Assembly (NCBI RefSeq): GCF_025154075.1
Contig: NZ_JAOAMU010000003.1
Span: forward strand, 459,713-523,712
Length of the DNA: 64,000 nt
From: Chryseobacterium herbae
GTDB taxonomy: Bacteria > Bacteroidota > Bacteroidia > Flavobacteriales > Weeksellaceae
Direction: 5' to 3'
Numbering within the stretch: the stretch's first letter is position 1; every line of letters starts with the position of its first letter. Below, piece after piece: positions 1-8,628 of this stretch. Position numbers and translations under genes: made by a program. The notes beneath the pieces were generated by a model. That model was not told the origin of the DNA. It searched no databases and saw only the letters and a program-made list of their open reading frames with translations.

Positions 1-416
1 TGTGTATAGCCATCAGCCTGAATAGGCAGGTTGTGATCCGAGATACTGGCTAAAATAGTAACATCCTTTGAAAGACGACCGGAGATCTGAAGGTCCATAG
101 AACTCTGTACAGACTGCCCCTGGTTGTTACCGAAAGTAATCCCACGGATAATGGAGCCTTTTGAATTCAGTTCCCCTAAAAATCTTTTCTTATCGTTTTT
201 GGCAAGTACAGCTTCGTCTACGATTATTTTGTTATTGGTTCTTACGAAATCAAGAGTGTCCTTCGCAAAAATGTCCTGTTCAAATCTTGCGGCAAGAATA
301 CTGTCTTTCTTGATACTGTCCTTCGGAATGTTTGGATTTTTCCACGAAAATATTTGTGCATGAGCCGAAAATATGCCCATGAAAAATAAACCGATCAGAA
401 GAAAAAAATTGCGCAA
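1..416 (-). CDS. Outer-membrane/secreted protein of unknown function, N-terminal part (runs off the window)
   Basis: The minus frame is open from the window edge to about 425, so only the first ~138 residues are visible. The first ATG (380) would begin inside a signal peptide. A TTG at 414-416 instead gives a complete one: [20 protein letters not shown], then Q. I therefore choose the TTG start. The exported part contains the segments [29 protein letters not shown] and [14 protein letters not shown], which I associate with large flavobacterial outer-membrane proteins of unknown role. Exported location is well supported; function is not. It diverges from the T9SS cargo gene at 566. Confidence 0.6.
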   Translation of the reverse strand, partial: MRNFFLLIGLFFMGIFSAHAQIFSWKNPNIPKDSIKKDSILAARFEQDIFAKDTLDFVRTNNKIIVDEAVLAKNDKKRFLGELNSKGSIIRGITFGNNQGQSVQSSMDLQISGRLSKDVTILASISDHNLPIQADGYT

Positions 417-500
417 GTCGTTAAAAATAATTCGTAAAAATAACTAAAAAATGTTAATAGTTAGGGTTTTAGCATTATTAACAAAAAATTAACCTAATTA

Positions 501-532
501 TTGTATAGGGCGAAAAAAATCAAGTAATTTAG
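501..532 (+). promoter_or_regulatory. Bacteroidota-type promoter of the 566 gene
   Basis: A -33 TTG (501-503) and a -7 TAATTTAG (525-532; consensus TAnnTTTG) are separated by 21 bp, the normal spacing for the primary sigma factor of this phylum. The translation start lies 33 bp downstream. Confidence 0.6.
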
Positions 533-565
533 CCACGGAAATTATTAATTATTAAATTTTAAATC

Positions 566-1300
566 ATGAAAAAACTTTATTCGTTATTTGCTGTAGCATT
601 TTTGGCAGCATCATTCTCTGCACAAGGAACCGAATCTTTTACTAATGTAACTGCGCCAGCTAATTCTTATGCAGGAGGGAATTATACCGGAGATAATAAT
701 GTAAGCTGGACTTTTGCTGGTGCAAGAAAAGTGACTTCTACAGATAATATTACAGCAACTTCAGTTGGTTTTGATAGTAGTGGTACAAGAAGCGTTAGCG
801 CAAGTTCAGGAGCAAATGGAGTTGGAAGTGTTACATATACTGTCAGATCTTATTTCACAGGCGGGACTGCAGCTAACAGAACAATTCAGGTGTATGTAAA
901 TGGAACTATGTATGAAACATTTACATTATCGGCAATGTCTACAAATTATACGAGAACAGTAAGTGCGAATGTGCCAGGAAACGTAACTATCGAATTTAGG
1001 TCTACGGGCTCAAGACAAATAGTATTAGATGATGTTTCATGGACATCCGCAGGAGCTCTTGGAGTTGCAGACAGCAAAGGAAGAAAAGAAGTATTCATTA
1101 AAAATACTTCAGTTGATCAAGAAATTCATTTCGGTTTAAAAGCGGACGTTAAAATTTTCAATGTTAACGGACAACTTATTAAAACTGCATCTGTTAATGA
1201 AAATGGAACTTTAAACGTAATAGATCTTCAAAGGGGGATTTATATTGTAGCCGGAAATATTAATGGTAAAGCGGTTTCTGAGAAAATAATTAAAAGGTAA
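566..1300 (+). CDS. T9SS type A sorting domain-containing secreted protein
   Basis: This 244-aa protein has a Sec signal peptide (residues 1-20, ending SFSAQ). A Ser/Thr/Gly/Asn-rich beta-sandwich module follows (about 22-160, with YTGDNNVSWTFAGAR and IVLDDVSW). The C-terminal ~70 residues are a type A T9SS sorting domain (KADVKIFNVNGQLIK, GIYIVAGNING, ending KIIKR). Such modules sit on flavobacterial secreted nucleases and adhesins, but no catalytic domain is present here, so its activity is unknown. Export by the T9SS with removal of the tail is expected from the family. The next gene carries a similar tail. Confidence 0.85.
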   Translation: MKKLYSLFAVAFLAASFSAQGTESFTNVTAPANSYAGGNYTGDNNVSWTFAGARKVTSTDNITATSVGFDSSGTRSVSASSGANGVGSVTYTVRSYFTGGTAANRTIQVYVNGTMYETFTLSAMSTNYTRTVSANVPGNVTIEFRSTGSRQIVLDDVSWTSAGALGVADSKGRKEVFIKNTSVDQEIHFGLKADVKIFNVNGQLIKTASVNENGTLNVIDLQRGIYIVAGNINGKAVSEKIIKR

Positions 1301-1323
1301 TTTTAATTAATTGTTAAATATAT

Positions 1324-1355
1324 ACCGTCATTTTAGTAAAGTGACGGTTTTTTTG
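1324..1355 (+). terminator. Rho-independent terminator after the 566 gene
   Basis: The stem ACCGTCA (1324-1330) pairs with TGACGGT (1342-1348) across an 11-nt loop and is followed by a run of T. Confidence 0.75.
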
Positions 1356-1389
1356 TATTTTTATCCTATAAATTTAAAAACTTTTTATA

Positions 1390-2253
1390 ATGAAAAAAAT
1401 CTTTACTGTTTTAGGATTAATTTCCGCTACTGCATTTATGAATGCTCAGATTGTGATCAATGAAGTATATGGAGGTGGGGGAAACTCAGGATCTACATAC
1501 AAAAATGATTTTGTAGAATTGAAAAATATAGGGTCTACTCCAGTTACTTTATCAGGTGCTACTTTACAATATGCTTCTGCTGCAAATGCTTTTAATCAAT
1601 ATCATCCTTTACCCGCTATTACATTAAATCCTGGGCAAAAGTACTTAATACAAGAAAGCGCAGGTGCAGGAGGTACAACCAATTTACCAACACCAGATTA
1701 TATTGCACCGGTTCCCACTAACTTTGGTTCCGGAACAAATACAGGAGCTGGATTTGCTATGGCGGCAGGGGCAGGGAAAATTGTTTTAGCAAATAATGGG
1801 GTACAGGTTGTAAGTCCTACTGATTCTAATGTGGTAGATTTTGTTGGCTATGGAACAACAGCGAATATATTCGAAGGTACAGGACCGGCTCCAGCTCCAT
1901 CAGCTGCGAATTCAGTTGCAAGAATTTCAGGTGATACGAATAATAATGCTGCAGATTTTGTTGCTGGAGCTCCAACTCCACAAAATACAACTTCAGGTTC
2001 ACTAGCTGTTTCTGACGTACAAAATGCTAAAGCTGGAAACTTCGTAAAAAACACTTTCGTAAAAAGCGACGAAATCACTTTCGGTGCTGATGTGAAAGAT
2101 GTAAAAGTTTACAACACGTTCGGACAGGTGGTGAAGTCTGCTTCTGTAAAACAAAACGGAACGGTAAACGTTTCTGAGTTAGCAAAAGGAAACTACATCG
2201 TAACAGGAACTGTAAACAACGAGCCAGTATCTCAGAAGATCTTAAAAGATTAA
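1390..2253 (+). CDS. Lamin-tail (LTD) domain protein with T9SS sorting domain
   Basis: This 287-aa secreted protein begins with a signal peptide (MKKIFTVLGLISATAFMNA). An LTD domain follows directly (IVINEVYGGGGNSG at 21-34, NDFVELKNIGSTPV, and a later VVDFVGYGT). The last ~70 residues are a T9SS type A tail (DVKVYNTFGQVVKSASV, ending QKILKD). LTD modules in Bacteroidota accompany extracellular nucleases and other surface proteins, but none is fused here, so binding or adhesion is only a guess. The tail closely resembles that of the upstream neighbour, suggesting two cargo proteins of one secretion route. Confidence 0.9.
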   Translation: MKKIFTVLGLISATAFMNAQIVINEVYGGGGNSGSTYKNDFVELKNIGSTPVTLSGATLQYASAANAFNQYHPLPAITLNPGQKYLIQESAGAGGTTNLPTPDYIAPVPTNFGSGTNTGAGFAMAAGAGKIVLANNGVQVVSPTDSNVVDFVGYGTTANIFEGTGPAPAPSAANSVARISGDTNNNAADFVAGAPTPQNTTSGSLAVSDVQNAKAGNFVKNTFVKSDEITFGADVKDVKVYNTFGQVVKSASVKQNGTVNVSELAKGNYIVTGTVNNEPVSQKILKD

Positions 2254-2277
2254 TTTTTTAGTTTCTTTAATGAATAT

Positions 2278-2318
2278 AAGCTCGGGCCATTTCGAAGAAA
2301 TGGCCCGAGCTTTTTTAT
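2278..2318 (+). terminator. Strong Rho-independent terminator after the LTD gene
   Basis: A perfect 16-bp stem (2278-2293 with 2297-2312, loop GAA) is followed by a T run. It is one of the strongest hairpins in the window. Confidence 0.9.
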
Positions 2319-2654
2319 AGAATCATTCTTTATAATATATTTTTGTTTGAAATATATCAGTTAATACTTCGTATAGTTTATAATATATTTCTTTTTGGGG
2401 TTATTCTTTGATGATCCTTGTTTTTGTGGTATTGTTTTTGATATATTCCCTATACAGATAAAAGCCAATGGCTTTCGTCTGAACCGGATGAAATAAATCT
2501 GTTGAAAAGAATTTAAAAGTTAGTTTTCAATATAACATGTTAAAAGAAGCAGCTGTACCTTACAGTTGCTTTTTTATTTAAACCAAGTTTATGGAACTAT
2601 TAAAATGAATGCTTAATAGTAAATTCGATCCTCCATCTTCTTTCTTCCAACTCC
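2319..2654. other. Intergenic gap with an orphan reading frame and a second hairpin
   Basis: The gap separates converging transcripts. A hairpin with a T run lies at 2547-2575 (AAGCAGCTGTA pairs with TACAGTTGCTT, one G-T pair, loop CCT). On the minus strand 2401-2526 is open without a start codon and reads like a real C-terminus (STDLFHPVQTKAIGFYLYRE, ending RIIKE). A Cys-free 'CCATCTTCTTTCTTCCAACTCC' style low-complexity patch abuts the next stop codon. No complete gene was found. Confidence 0.4.
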
Positions 2655-5477
2655 TTAATACCAACCTCTTCTGGCTGCGTTGATGACCGCTCCAAGATTA
2701 AGGACAAGAGTATATCTGATTCGTTTAGCATAATCCTTAAAAGAAGGTTCAAAACCTAAGGACGATTGTATCGGGAAATAAACTTCCAGGAAATCAGGAA
2801 TCACTCTTACTTTAATACCGGTGTCCCAGATGAATTCTGTCGGACGGCTTTTGTTTTTATACATTCCGACATCCGCATACACATGAAATATCTTCCAGAC
2901 ACTTGAGTCTACATTCAGAGAAGTGATCCATTGATTGACAGATCCGGGAAGAAAAGATTTAAATCCTCCGTCAGCTAAGATAAATTGTTGAGAGAGAAGA
3001 CCACTGTTGGCACTTTCACCCAAAAGATTGTAGGAGAAAGAATAGTTTGAAACCCTTGAGATTCCATAGTTGAACATATTATTCCTAGTTTCATTCCTTA
3101 CGAAATAACCAGCGAATAACCTGACGCTTAATTTCTGTTTAGGAGCAAATTCCCATCTGTAAAACCCTTCAGCGGTTATCTTATTAAAGTCTTCCATGCC
3201 CTGAGTGCTTAAACTCAGGCTTTTTTCATGGATCATCTGGCTGTCACTATATCCATATCCGGCGGTCCACAGATTGTATTTGCCATAATCTCTATTGGCA
3301 ACCATTCGCGGACTCAGATCTCTTTCCAGATAATTGTAAGAAAACCCAATACTTCTGCTCACCGTACTTCTAGGATTTTTTCTAAAACTGAAACTCGAAA
3401 ATATAGAACCTTTTCTGTAAGCCAATCCATAATCGTAGTGGAAATAAGATCCCGACACTCCAAAAGTAATACTTCTGAAAATGCTTTCAGCGGGAAGAAA
3501 AGAGTAGGAGACAGCTCCCGATCCTGTCAGTTTTCCGGTTCCGGTACTATACGTTGGAGTAAATGAATAGAGGAACTTTTGATCGAAGAACGACTGATTT
3601 TTTAAATTCACTCCCAAAAGGAATTTATCATACGTATTATTAAAACGTACCCTTGGACTGATGTATATCTCGTTGTATTCAGGATTGGGAATATCCTTAA
3701 TCAGCTTGAATTTTATTTTTTTTGCATTCGAAAACAATCCTTTTGCATACAGGAAATTGTCTCTGTATTTAGATTCAGGGAAAATATATCCGCTGTTAAG
3801 TGTTACTTTATGAATATCTTCTGAAGCCGGAAGAGCGAAATTGGTAACCTGCTCGTTTTGTTCCGTATTTATCCAGTAAGATTTTTTCTCACCTTCACTG
3901 GTTTGGGTTTCCAACTTTACGGGAATTGGAGAATCTGTATTTTTTGCGATTTCAATATTAAGAGAATCATCTTCTTTTCGGACATTTTTCAGTCTGAAGT
4001 TAACTCTGTTCTTTTGTTTTAAAAAATCTGAGAGATACGCTGATGTTTTGTCTTTTTCAGCTAGCTCCTTCAGGAATTCTTCAGGATTGATTTTTCTGTC
4101 CGTATTTTTGGCGATATAATCTTGCACAATGCTGTTGAAATGATCATAGCCCATTTTTTCTGCCGTATAGTTGAACAGACTTCCCGTTTCAAAACTGCTG
4201 ACGGCCATATCATTAAAGTTGCTCAAAACCGTGAATTTTTCACTGATCTTCTGATCCAGATTCTGAGACATGATATATTGATACGATAATCCGTAACGGT
4301 CGATAAGTTTCACCTGGGAAGCATGGAATAGTTTCAGAGGTTTTACCCCGAAAATTTTTGTTTCCGGAAGATTACCCAATAATTTGGTGTCTTTGTAAAA
4401 CTTTTGAAGGTACTGGATTTCCAGATATGATTTTAAACCGTTCTTAAACCAGTGATGTTCCTGCTTATCTGCAATAATGCTTTCGTCAAGGATCTTTTTT
4501 GTGATGATTCCAAAATAATCGAGGTCTGTCTTTTCAGTATCCGTGAACAGTTGAAATCTGAATTTCCAGAAAGCAATATCATTATTCCCGAAGAAATCTT
4601 CCGACGACCTGAATTTATCAGATATAAAAAGATTTTTCGGAAGGAAACCTATCTTTTCTTTAATAAATTTTAGATGTAAAGGAAGGTAAAATTCAAGATT
4701 CTGCTTTTCTTCCGGCTTCAGGTTATATCCGAATTTGATTTCGGTTTCTGATCCATCCACACTGACTTTTATAGAAGGAAGTCCATTTTGTGCAATTACG
4801 AATTCAGGATCGGAGTCAAGATACCCCTTAAATGAATTCATCTGAACCTGTGGAAGGTTACCTTCAATAAAACTGTTGGGAGGAAGATCGAAATTAACGG
4901 TCCAGAAAGTGTTGAAACTCACAGACTCTTCAATATCATGATAATTTCTTTTAGAAATATTGTCCGGATCAAAATGATCCGGAACAATAAAGAAATATTT
5001 TAATGCCGTCATTTTATCAGCTGTACCATAGCCTGTAAATTTCTTATCAGGAAGGGACATGCTGTAATGAAGCTGTAATGTAATGCTTTCGCCAGGCTTT
5101 AGAGCCTCTGTTAAAGGAAAAAAAATATTTTCATCCGCCTTGGAGTTCACCGGAACCGCCTGTTGTGCTGAATTTTTGATCTCTAAATCCAGAAGTTTAC
5201 CAAGTTGTTCTGGTTTTGCAAAATGAAGGTCACTGCTGCGGTCTTCCAGTTTTCTGTAAACCAGGGATGTCCCTTTTTTGTTATAAGCAGAAACCCAATT
5301 GAGAAGTTTCACCGAATGCAGGTCTTTATCGGAATGATTGTAATACACAATTTCCTGATTAACCTCCAGCGTTTTTCTGTCGGCTGATAATTTTGCTTCA
5401 ATATATATGCTGTCTTTTTGCCCGGAAACCTGTACAATTCCCCAAAACAAAACAAGGCATGTGGTGATCTTTTTCAA
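2655..5477 (-). CDS. M1-peptidase-like outer-membrane protein lacking the HExxH motif
   Basis: This 940-aa protein has a signal peptide (1-19). Its N-terminal half is organised like M1 aminopeptidases (beta-rich domain to ~250, helical gluzincin-like region ~280-510). Its C-terminal ~350 residues have alternating aromatic strands like an outer-membrane beta-barrel (ISPRVRFNNTYDKFLLGV, ending INAARRGWY). At the expected active site I read HHWFKNGLKSYLE (341-353): the distal Glu context remains but the HExxH zinc motif is absent. A non-catalytic or altered role at the outer membrane is inferred. It lies downstream of the UMP synthase gene on the same strand, with 54 bp between them. Confidence 0.7.
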   Translation of the reverse strand: MKKITTCLVLFWGIVQVSGQKDSIYIEAKLSADRKTLEVNQEIVYYNHSDKDLHSVKLLNWVSAYNKKGTSLVYRKLEDRSSDLHFAKPEQLGKLLDLEIKNSAQQAVPVNSKADENIFFPLTEALKPGESITLQLHYSMSLPDKKFTGYGTADKMTALKYFFIVPDHFDPDNISKRNYHDIEESVSFNTFWTVNFDLPPNSFIEGNLPQVQMNSFKGYLDSDPEFVIAQNGLPSIKVSVDGSETEIKFGYNLKPEEKQNLEFYLPLHLKFIKEKIGFLPKNLFISDKFRSSEDFFGNNDIAFWKFRFQLFTDTEKTDLDYFGIITKKILDESIIADKQEHHWFKNGLKSYLEIQYLQKFYKDTKLLGNLPETKIFGVKPLKLFHASQVKLIDRYGLSYQYIMSQNLDQKISEKFTVLSNFNDMAVSSFETGSLFNYTAEKMGYDHFNSIVQDYIAKNTDRKINPEEFLKELAEKDKTSAYLSDFLKQKNRVNFRLKNVRKEDDSLNIEIAKNTDSPIPVKLETQTSEGEKKSYWINTEQNEQVTNFALPASEDIHKVTLNSGYIFPESKYRDNFLYAKGLFSNAKKIKFKLIKDIPNPEYNEIYISPRVRFNNTYDKFLLGVNLKNQSFFDQKFLYSFTPTYSTGTGKLTGSGAVSYSFLPAESIFRSITFGVSGSYFHYDYGLAYRKGSIFSSFSFRKNPRSTVSRSIGFSYNYLERDLSPRMVANRDYGKYNLWTAGYGYSDSQMIHEKSLSLSTQGMEDFNKITAEGFYRWEFAPKQKLSVRLFAGYFVRNETRNNMFNYGISRVSNYSFSYNLLGESANSGLLSQQFILADGGFKSFLPGSVNQWITSLNVDSSVWKIFHVYADVGMYKNKSRPTEFIWDTGIKVRVIPDFLEVYFPIQSSLGFEPSFKDYAKRIRYTLVLNLGAVINAARRGWY

Positions 5478-5531
5478 TATCCTGTGATAAAGCCCAAATA
5501 TAAACTTATTTTGAATATATTCAACAGCGTT

Positions 5532-6911
5532 TTAGCCTTGGATACTGTTTTTTTGCAAAGAATTAACATACGCGTTCCAGCCCTCGTTTTTATAGGTAAT
5601 AGCAGCCGTTTCAGGATCATCAGATTTATAAATTCCTCTGCCTACAATGATGAAATCGGAATGAAGCATTTTGAAGACGTGTTCAGGCGTATTGTACTGT
5701 TGTCCTTTTCCATCTCCTGAATCTGCAAGGTTAACACCCGGAGTGAAAAGCAACAACTCTTCAGGAATCTGATTCTGAGATACCCCACCGATTACGTTTG
5801 GATGTGATAATGCCACTTTCAGAGCCTCTTCACGGTAAGTGGCCGTCGTCAATGCACCTTTGGAAGACATTCCTACAATAGCCACAACTCCTACATTTTT
5901 AAAGCAGTCTAAAGATTCAAATCCTCCGATCACCTGCGAGGTCACGAAATCTGCCCAGTCTGAAATTTTAAATACACCGCTGGTAAACTGAAGTTCCTGC
6001 GTGTTGCCGATATCTGCAAACTTTCTGTCCTCCATCAGTAAAAACTGGTGTTTTTCAGCCAATGCTTTTAACGGAAGAATTGTTTTTTCGTAGTCAAAAT
6101 CTGAAATGATGTCAATATGCGTTTTCAGTGCAATCACGTGAGGGCCTACTTTTTCAGCAAGAGCAAGTAATTCCTGTGTCGTGGTAACATCTGCAGATGC
6201 AATCAGGTTTGATTTTTTAGCCAAAGTCGTTTCAAGTAATTTTTTAGAAACAGAATGTTGTGCGTGCGCAAGTTTCTGCTCGTAAGAACTTCTTGTCTTT
6301 TCTTCAAACTGAATATGGTTCCCCTGAAGGAAATCCTGGATTCTTTTTACTTCCTCGTCAGACAGTTCTCCCGTTTCCTGAAGAATAACACACACCTCAG
6401 AAATATTGAAAAGAGTATGAACTCTGTACCCTTTGCTTTCCAATAACTGTTTTCCGCCTTGCTCTCTATCCAGAACCACAACGATGTCAGCTACTTTCAG
6501 GTCTTCCTGTTCTACCTCTGCGATGGTTTCCACAAGAGATTTTCCGGAAGTGATCACATCCTCCACCAAAAGACAGTTTTGTCCTTTCTGATAAATTCCT
6601 TCGATCAGCTTTTTCGTTCCGTAGTTTTTGGCTTCTTTTCTTTTAATAATTAATGGAATATAACTTTCCAAAGACATTGCAGTAGCCATCGGAAGCGCTG
6701 CATAAGGTACCCCGCAGATTAGATCAAAATTATCCAGAGGAAGCATCTCCAACAGATAATTAGCCAGATTTTTTAAAATTTTCGGGTCTGAAGCCAAAGG
6801 TCTCAGGTCTACATAGAACGGACTTTCGATACCGCTTTTCAAGGTAAACCTTCCGAATTTGATGATGCCCAGCTTGTAGCACTCTAAGAAAAATTCTTTT
6901 TTACTTTCCAT
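5532..6911 (-). CDS. pyrE-pyrF: Bifunctional orotate phosphoribosyltransferase / OMP decarboxylase (UMP synthase)
   Basis: This 459-aa fusion performs the last two steps of UMP synthesis: orotate + PRPP to OMP, then decarboxylation to UMP. The OPRT domain (1 to ~185) carries the PRPP motif LLVEDVITSGKS (114-125) and VVVLDREQGG. The OMP decarboxylase domain (~215-455) has the catalytic DxKxxD array at D295, K297 and D300 (MEDRKFADIGNT) and the phosphate-binding end FIIVGRGIY. The order PyrE then PyrF and the decarboxylase sequence type match eukaryotic UMPS rather than separate proteobacterial enzymes. No other pyr gene is nearby. Confidence 0.95.
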   Translation of the reverse strand: MESKKEFFLECYKLGIIKFGRFTLKSGIESPFYVDLRPLASDPKILKNLANYLLEMLPLDNFDLICGVPYAALPMATAMSLESYIPLIIKRKEAKNYGTKKLIEGIYQKGQNCLLVEDVITSGKSLVETIAEVEQEDLKVADIVVVLDREQGGKQLLESKGYRVHTLFNISEVCVILQETGELSDEEVKRIQDFLQGNHIQFEEKTRSSYEQKLAHAQHSVSKKLLETTLAKKSNLIASADVTTTQELLALAEKVGPHVIALKTHIDIISDFDYEKTILPLKALAEKHQFLLMEDRKFADIGNTQELQFTSGVFKISDWADFVTSQVIGGFESLDCFKNVGVVAIVGMSSKGALTTATYREEALKVALSHPNVIGGVSQNQIPEELLLFTPGVNLADSGDGKGQQYNTPEHVFKMLHSDFIIVGRGIYKSDDPETAAITYKNEGWNAYVNSLQKNSIQG

Positions 6912-6983
6912 TATTTTTTATTAGATACTGCAAATTTAATGATTTGAAATAAGGCTTAAAAATTTATCCGTCATTTGTCAATA

Positions 6984-7016
6984 AAAAACCATCCCGAAAT
7001 GTTTCAGGATGGCTTT
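6984..7016 (-). terminator. Terminator after the ykvA-like gene
   Basis: On the minus strand, CCATCCTGAAA pairs with TTTCGGGATGG across a short loop and is followed by TTTTTT. It closes the transcript running from aroC to the YkvA gene. Confidence 0.75.
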
Positions 7017-7035
7017 AGAATATTTCTGTAAATTA

Positions 7036-7377
7036 TTATTTTACAATTTCTGCGTCAATAACTTTTGTGCCGTTCAGCCTCTGTTCAGCTTCCCACAGTA
7101 AGAATTTATCCACTTCTTTGATCAGCTTTGGAATCGTAAGCGATAAAACCGCTAAGTCATCCATGACACCCAAAACAGGGACAGCAAATTCAGGAAGAAG
7201 GTCAATAGGGGAGATCACATATAAAAGTCCCAGAAGCGGAAGAATAATATCAATGGATCTCATCGGATATTCTCCTTTTCTCCATAGTTTTACCATTCTG
7301 AAGATATCAGGAATTTTTTTTACGAAACCTTTGTGGCTGATGGCTTCTTTTGCAAGATTCAATTTTGAATATTTCAT
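7036..7377 (-). CDS. YkvA/DUF1232 family small membrane protein
   Basis: The protein has 113 aa. The DUF1232 signature is the hydrophobic stretch IILPLLGLLYVISPIDLLPE followed by GVMDDLAVLSLTIP (about 44-83), typical of YkvA proteins. The family is widespread and its molecular role is not settled. It has a short cationic N-terminus and one or two membrane segments. It is the last gene of the minus-strand run aroC, thioredoxin-like, TlpA-like, ykvA, although the 84-bp gap to the TlpA-like gene may hide its own promoter. Confidence 0.85.
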   Translation of the reverse strand: MKYSKLNLAKEAISHKGFVKKIPDIFRMVKLWRKGEYPMRSIDIILPLLGLLYVISPIDLLPEFAVPVLGVMDDLAVLSLTIPKLIKEVDKFLLWEAEQRLNGTKVIDAEIVK

Positions 7378-7461
7378 TTTGTGTTTAGTTTTAATAAATT
7401 TTTCAACACAGTAAATTTCGCAAATTTTATACCAATAAACTATAAAATTTAGTTAAATAAA

Positions 7462-8001
7462 TTACTTGATGATATTATCAATGAACTGATGCACAGTCTC
7501 TGTGTTCCAATCTCTGTAGGCATCCTCCTTTATGATGATCCTTCCATGCTGATCGATAAGAAATGTGGTAGGAAATACTTTCGGAAGTATTTTTTCTGAG
7601 ATTGGACTTTGAGCAATATACACAGGAACGTTATAATTATTTTCCTTTAAAAACTTTACGACCGCCTCTTCCTTGTCATTCATCGCAATAAGGACAAAAT
7701 CTACATTTCCTTTTCTTGAATCATATAACTTCTGAATGGTAGGCCATTCTTTTCTGCACGGCGGGCACCAGGTTCCCCAGAAATTCAGGAAAATAGGTTT
7801 GTTCTTAAAAGCCTTAAGATTCGTACTCGGTACATTGATTCCTTTCAACTCAACATCATAATCCTCTTCACTTACATGCACGGCATTTTCAATTGTAGCG
7901 ATCGGAAAAAACTGATCTCTCAGGTATTCCTTTAATCCCGGGACAAAAGCGACCACACCAATAATGATGATAAGGACAATATAAATGATATTCTTTTTCA
8001 T
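7462..8001 (-). CDS. TlpA/ResA-like membrane-anchored thiol-disulfide oxidoreductase
   Basis: This 179-aa protein has an N-terminal membrane anchor (about 5-21) and a periplasm-facing thioredoxin fold. The redox motif is WCPPC (C79, C82) in FLNFWGTWCPPCRKEW. The cis-proline loop is KVFPTTFLID. Family members reduce periplasmic disulfides, for example in cytochrome c maturation or general oxidative stress; the substrate cannot be read from sequence. It follows the thioredoxin-family gene at 8050 with a 48-bp gap. Confidence 0.9.
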   Translation of the reverse strand: MKKNIIYIVLIIIIGVVAFVPGLKEYLRDQFFPIATIENAVHVSEEDYDVELKGINVPSTNLKAFKNKPIFLNFWGTWCPPCRKEWPTIQKLYDSRKGNVDFVLIAMNDKEEAVVKFLKENNYNVPVYIAQSPISEKILPKVFPTTFLIDQHGRIIIKEDAYRDWNTETVHQFIDNIIK

Positions 8002-8049
8002 GCGTTGATCTTTACTGTTATTTTAAGCCGTATGGAATTCAATCTGTAA

Positions 8050-8613
8050 TTATAATAATTCTAAAATCTCCTGAACTGAATCCTTGCCTCTGTTTTTGGC
8101 ATAATACAATTGAAGATCGTTGTAAAAATTATCTTTAGGGTAAGCTTCTGGATCGGCCTTGTGCTTCATTAAAAGTTCGTATCCGTATTTTGGGCGGGGT
8201 CCCCATGAATTTTTCACATTGAAATCCTTGTCCAGAATAATCACTTTTGGGATTGATTCCGTACCGTTGGTCATAAACTGACCGATCAGACTTTTATCAC
8301 TATCTCTAAGGAAAATTTTCACCTCATTGTGCCCTTGGAAAAAGGTAACAAGAGCAGGAACGGTAGCACTGGCATCGCCGCACCACGCTTCTGAAATGAT
8401 GAGAATCTTTCCTTCAAAATTCTTGGCGGCTAATTCTTTTAACTGTTCTTCATCCGGAACATACTTTTTAAGTGTTCGGTCCATTCTCTGAAGTCCCAGT
8501 TCGTAATATTGTTTATATTCGGTTTCCTGTTGGTTGGAAGGATTTTCCAGTCTTTCTTTTCCGATGCGGATATATTCTTCAAAAGAGATACCCTGATCCC
8601 AGTAATTTTTCAT
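8050..8613 (-). CDS. Cytoplasmic thioredoxin-fold protein with a CGDA active-site variant
   Basis: This 187-aa protein has no signal peptide. The thioredoxin-like core starts near residue 68 with ILIISEAWCGDASATVP: the usual CxxC is C78-G-D-A81, so only the N-terminal cysteine is kept. The cis-proline region is ESIPKVIILDKD. Monothiol variants of this kind are common in flavobacteria and annotated simply as thioredoxin family. A dithiol reductase role is unlikely; monothiol or chaperone activity is inferred. It is placed 15 bp after aroC, probably in the same transcript. Confidence 0.8.
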   Translation of the reverse strand: MKNYWDQGISFEEYIRIGKERLENPSNQQETEYKQYYELGLQRMDRTLKKYVPDEEQLKELAAKNFEGKILIISEAWCGDASATVPALVTFFQGHNEVKIFLRDSDKSLIGQFMTNGTESIPKVIILDKDFNVKNSWGPRPKYGYELLMKHKADPEAYPKDNFYNDLQLYYAKNRGKDSVQEILELL

Positions 8614-8628
8614 TACTAAAGTATTTTA

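Noticed and set aside
3228-3566. 112-codon plus-strand frame inside the M1-like gene
   Set aside because: Antisense shadow of a continuous coding frame; no promoter or start context.
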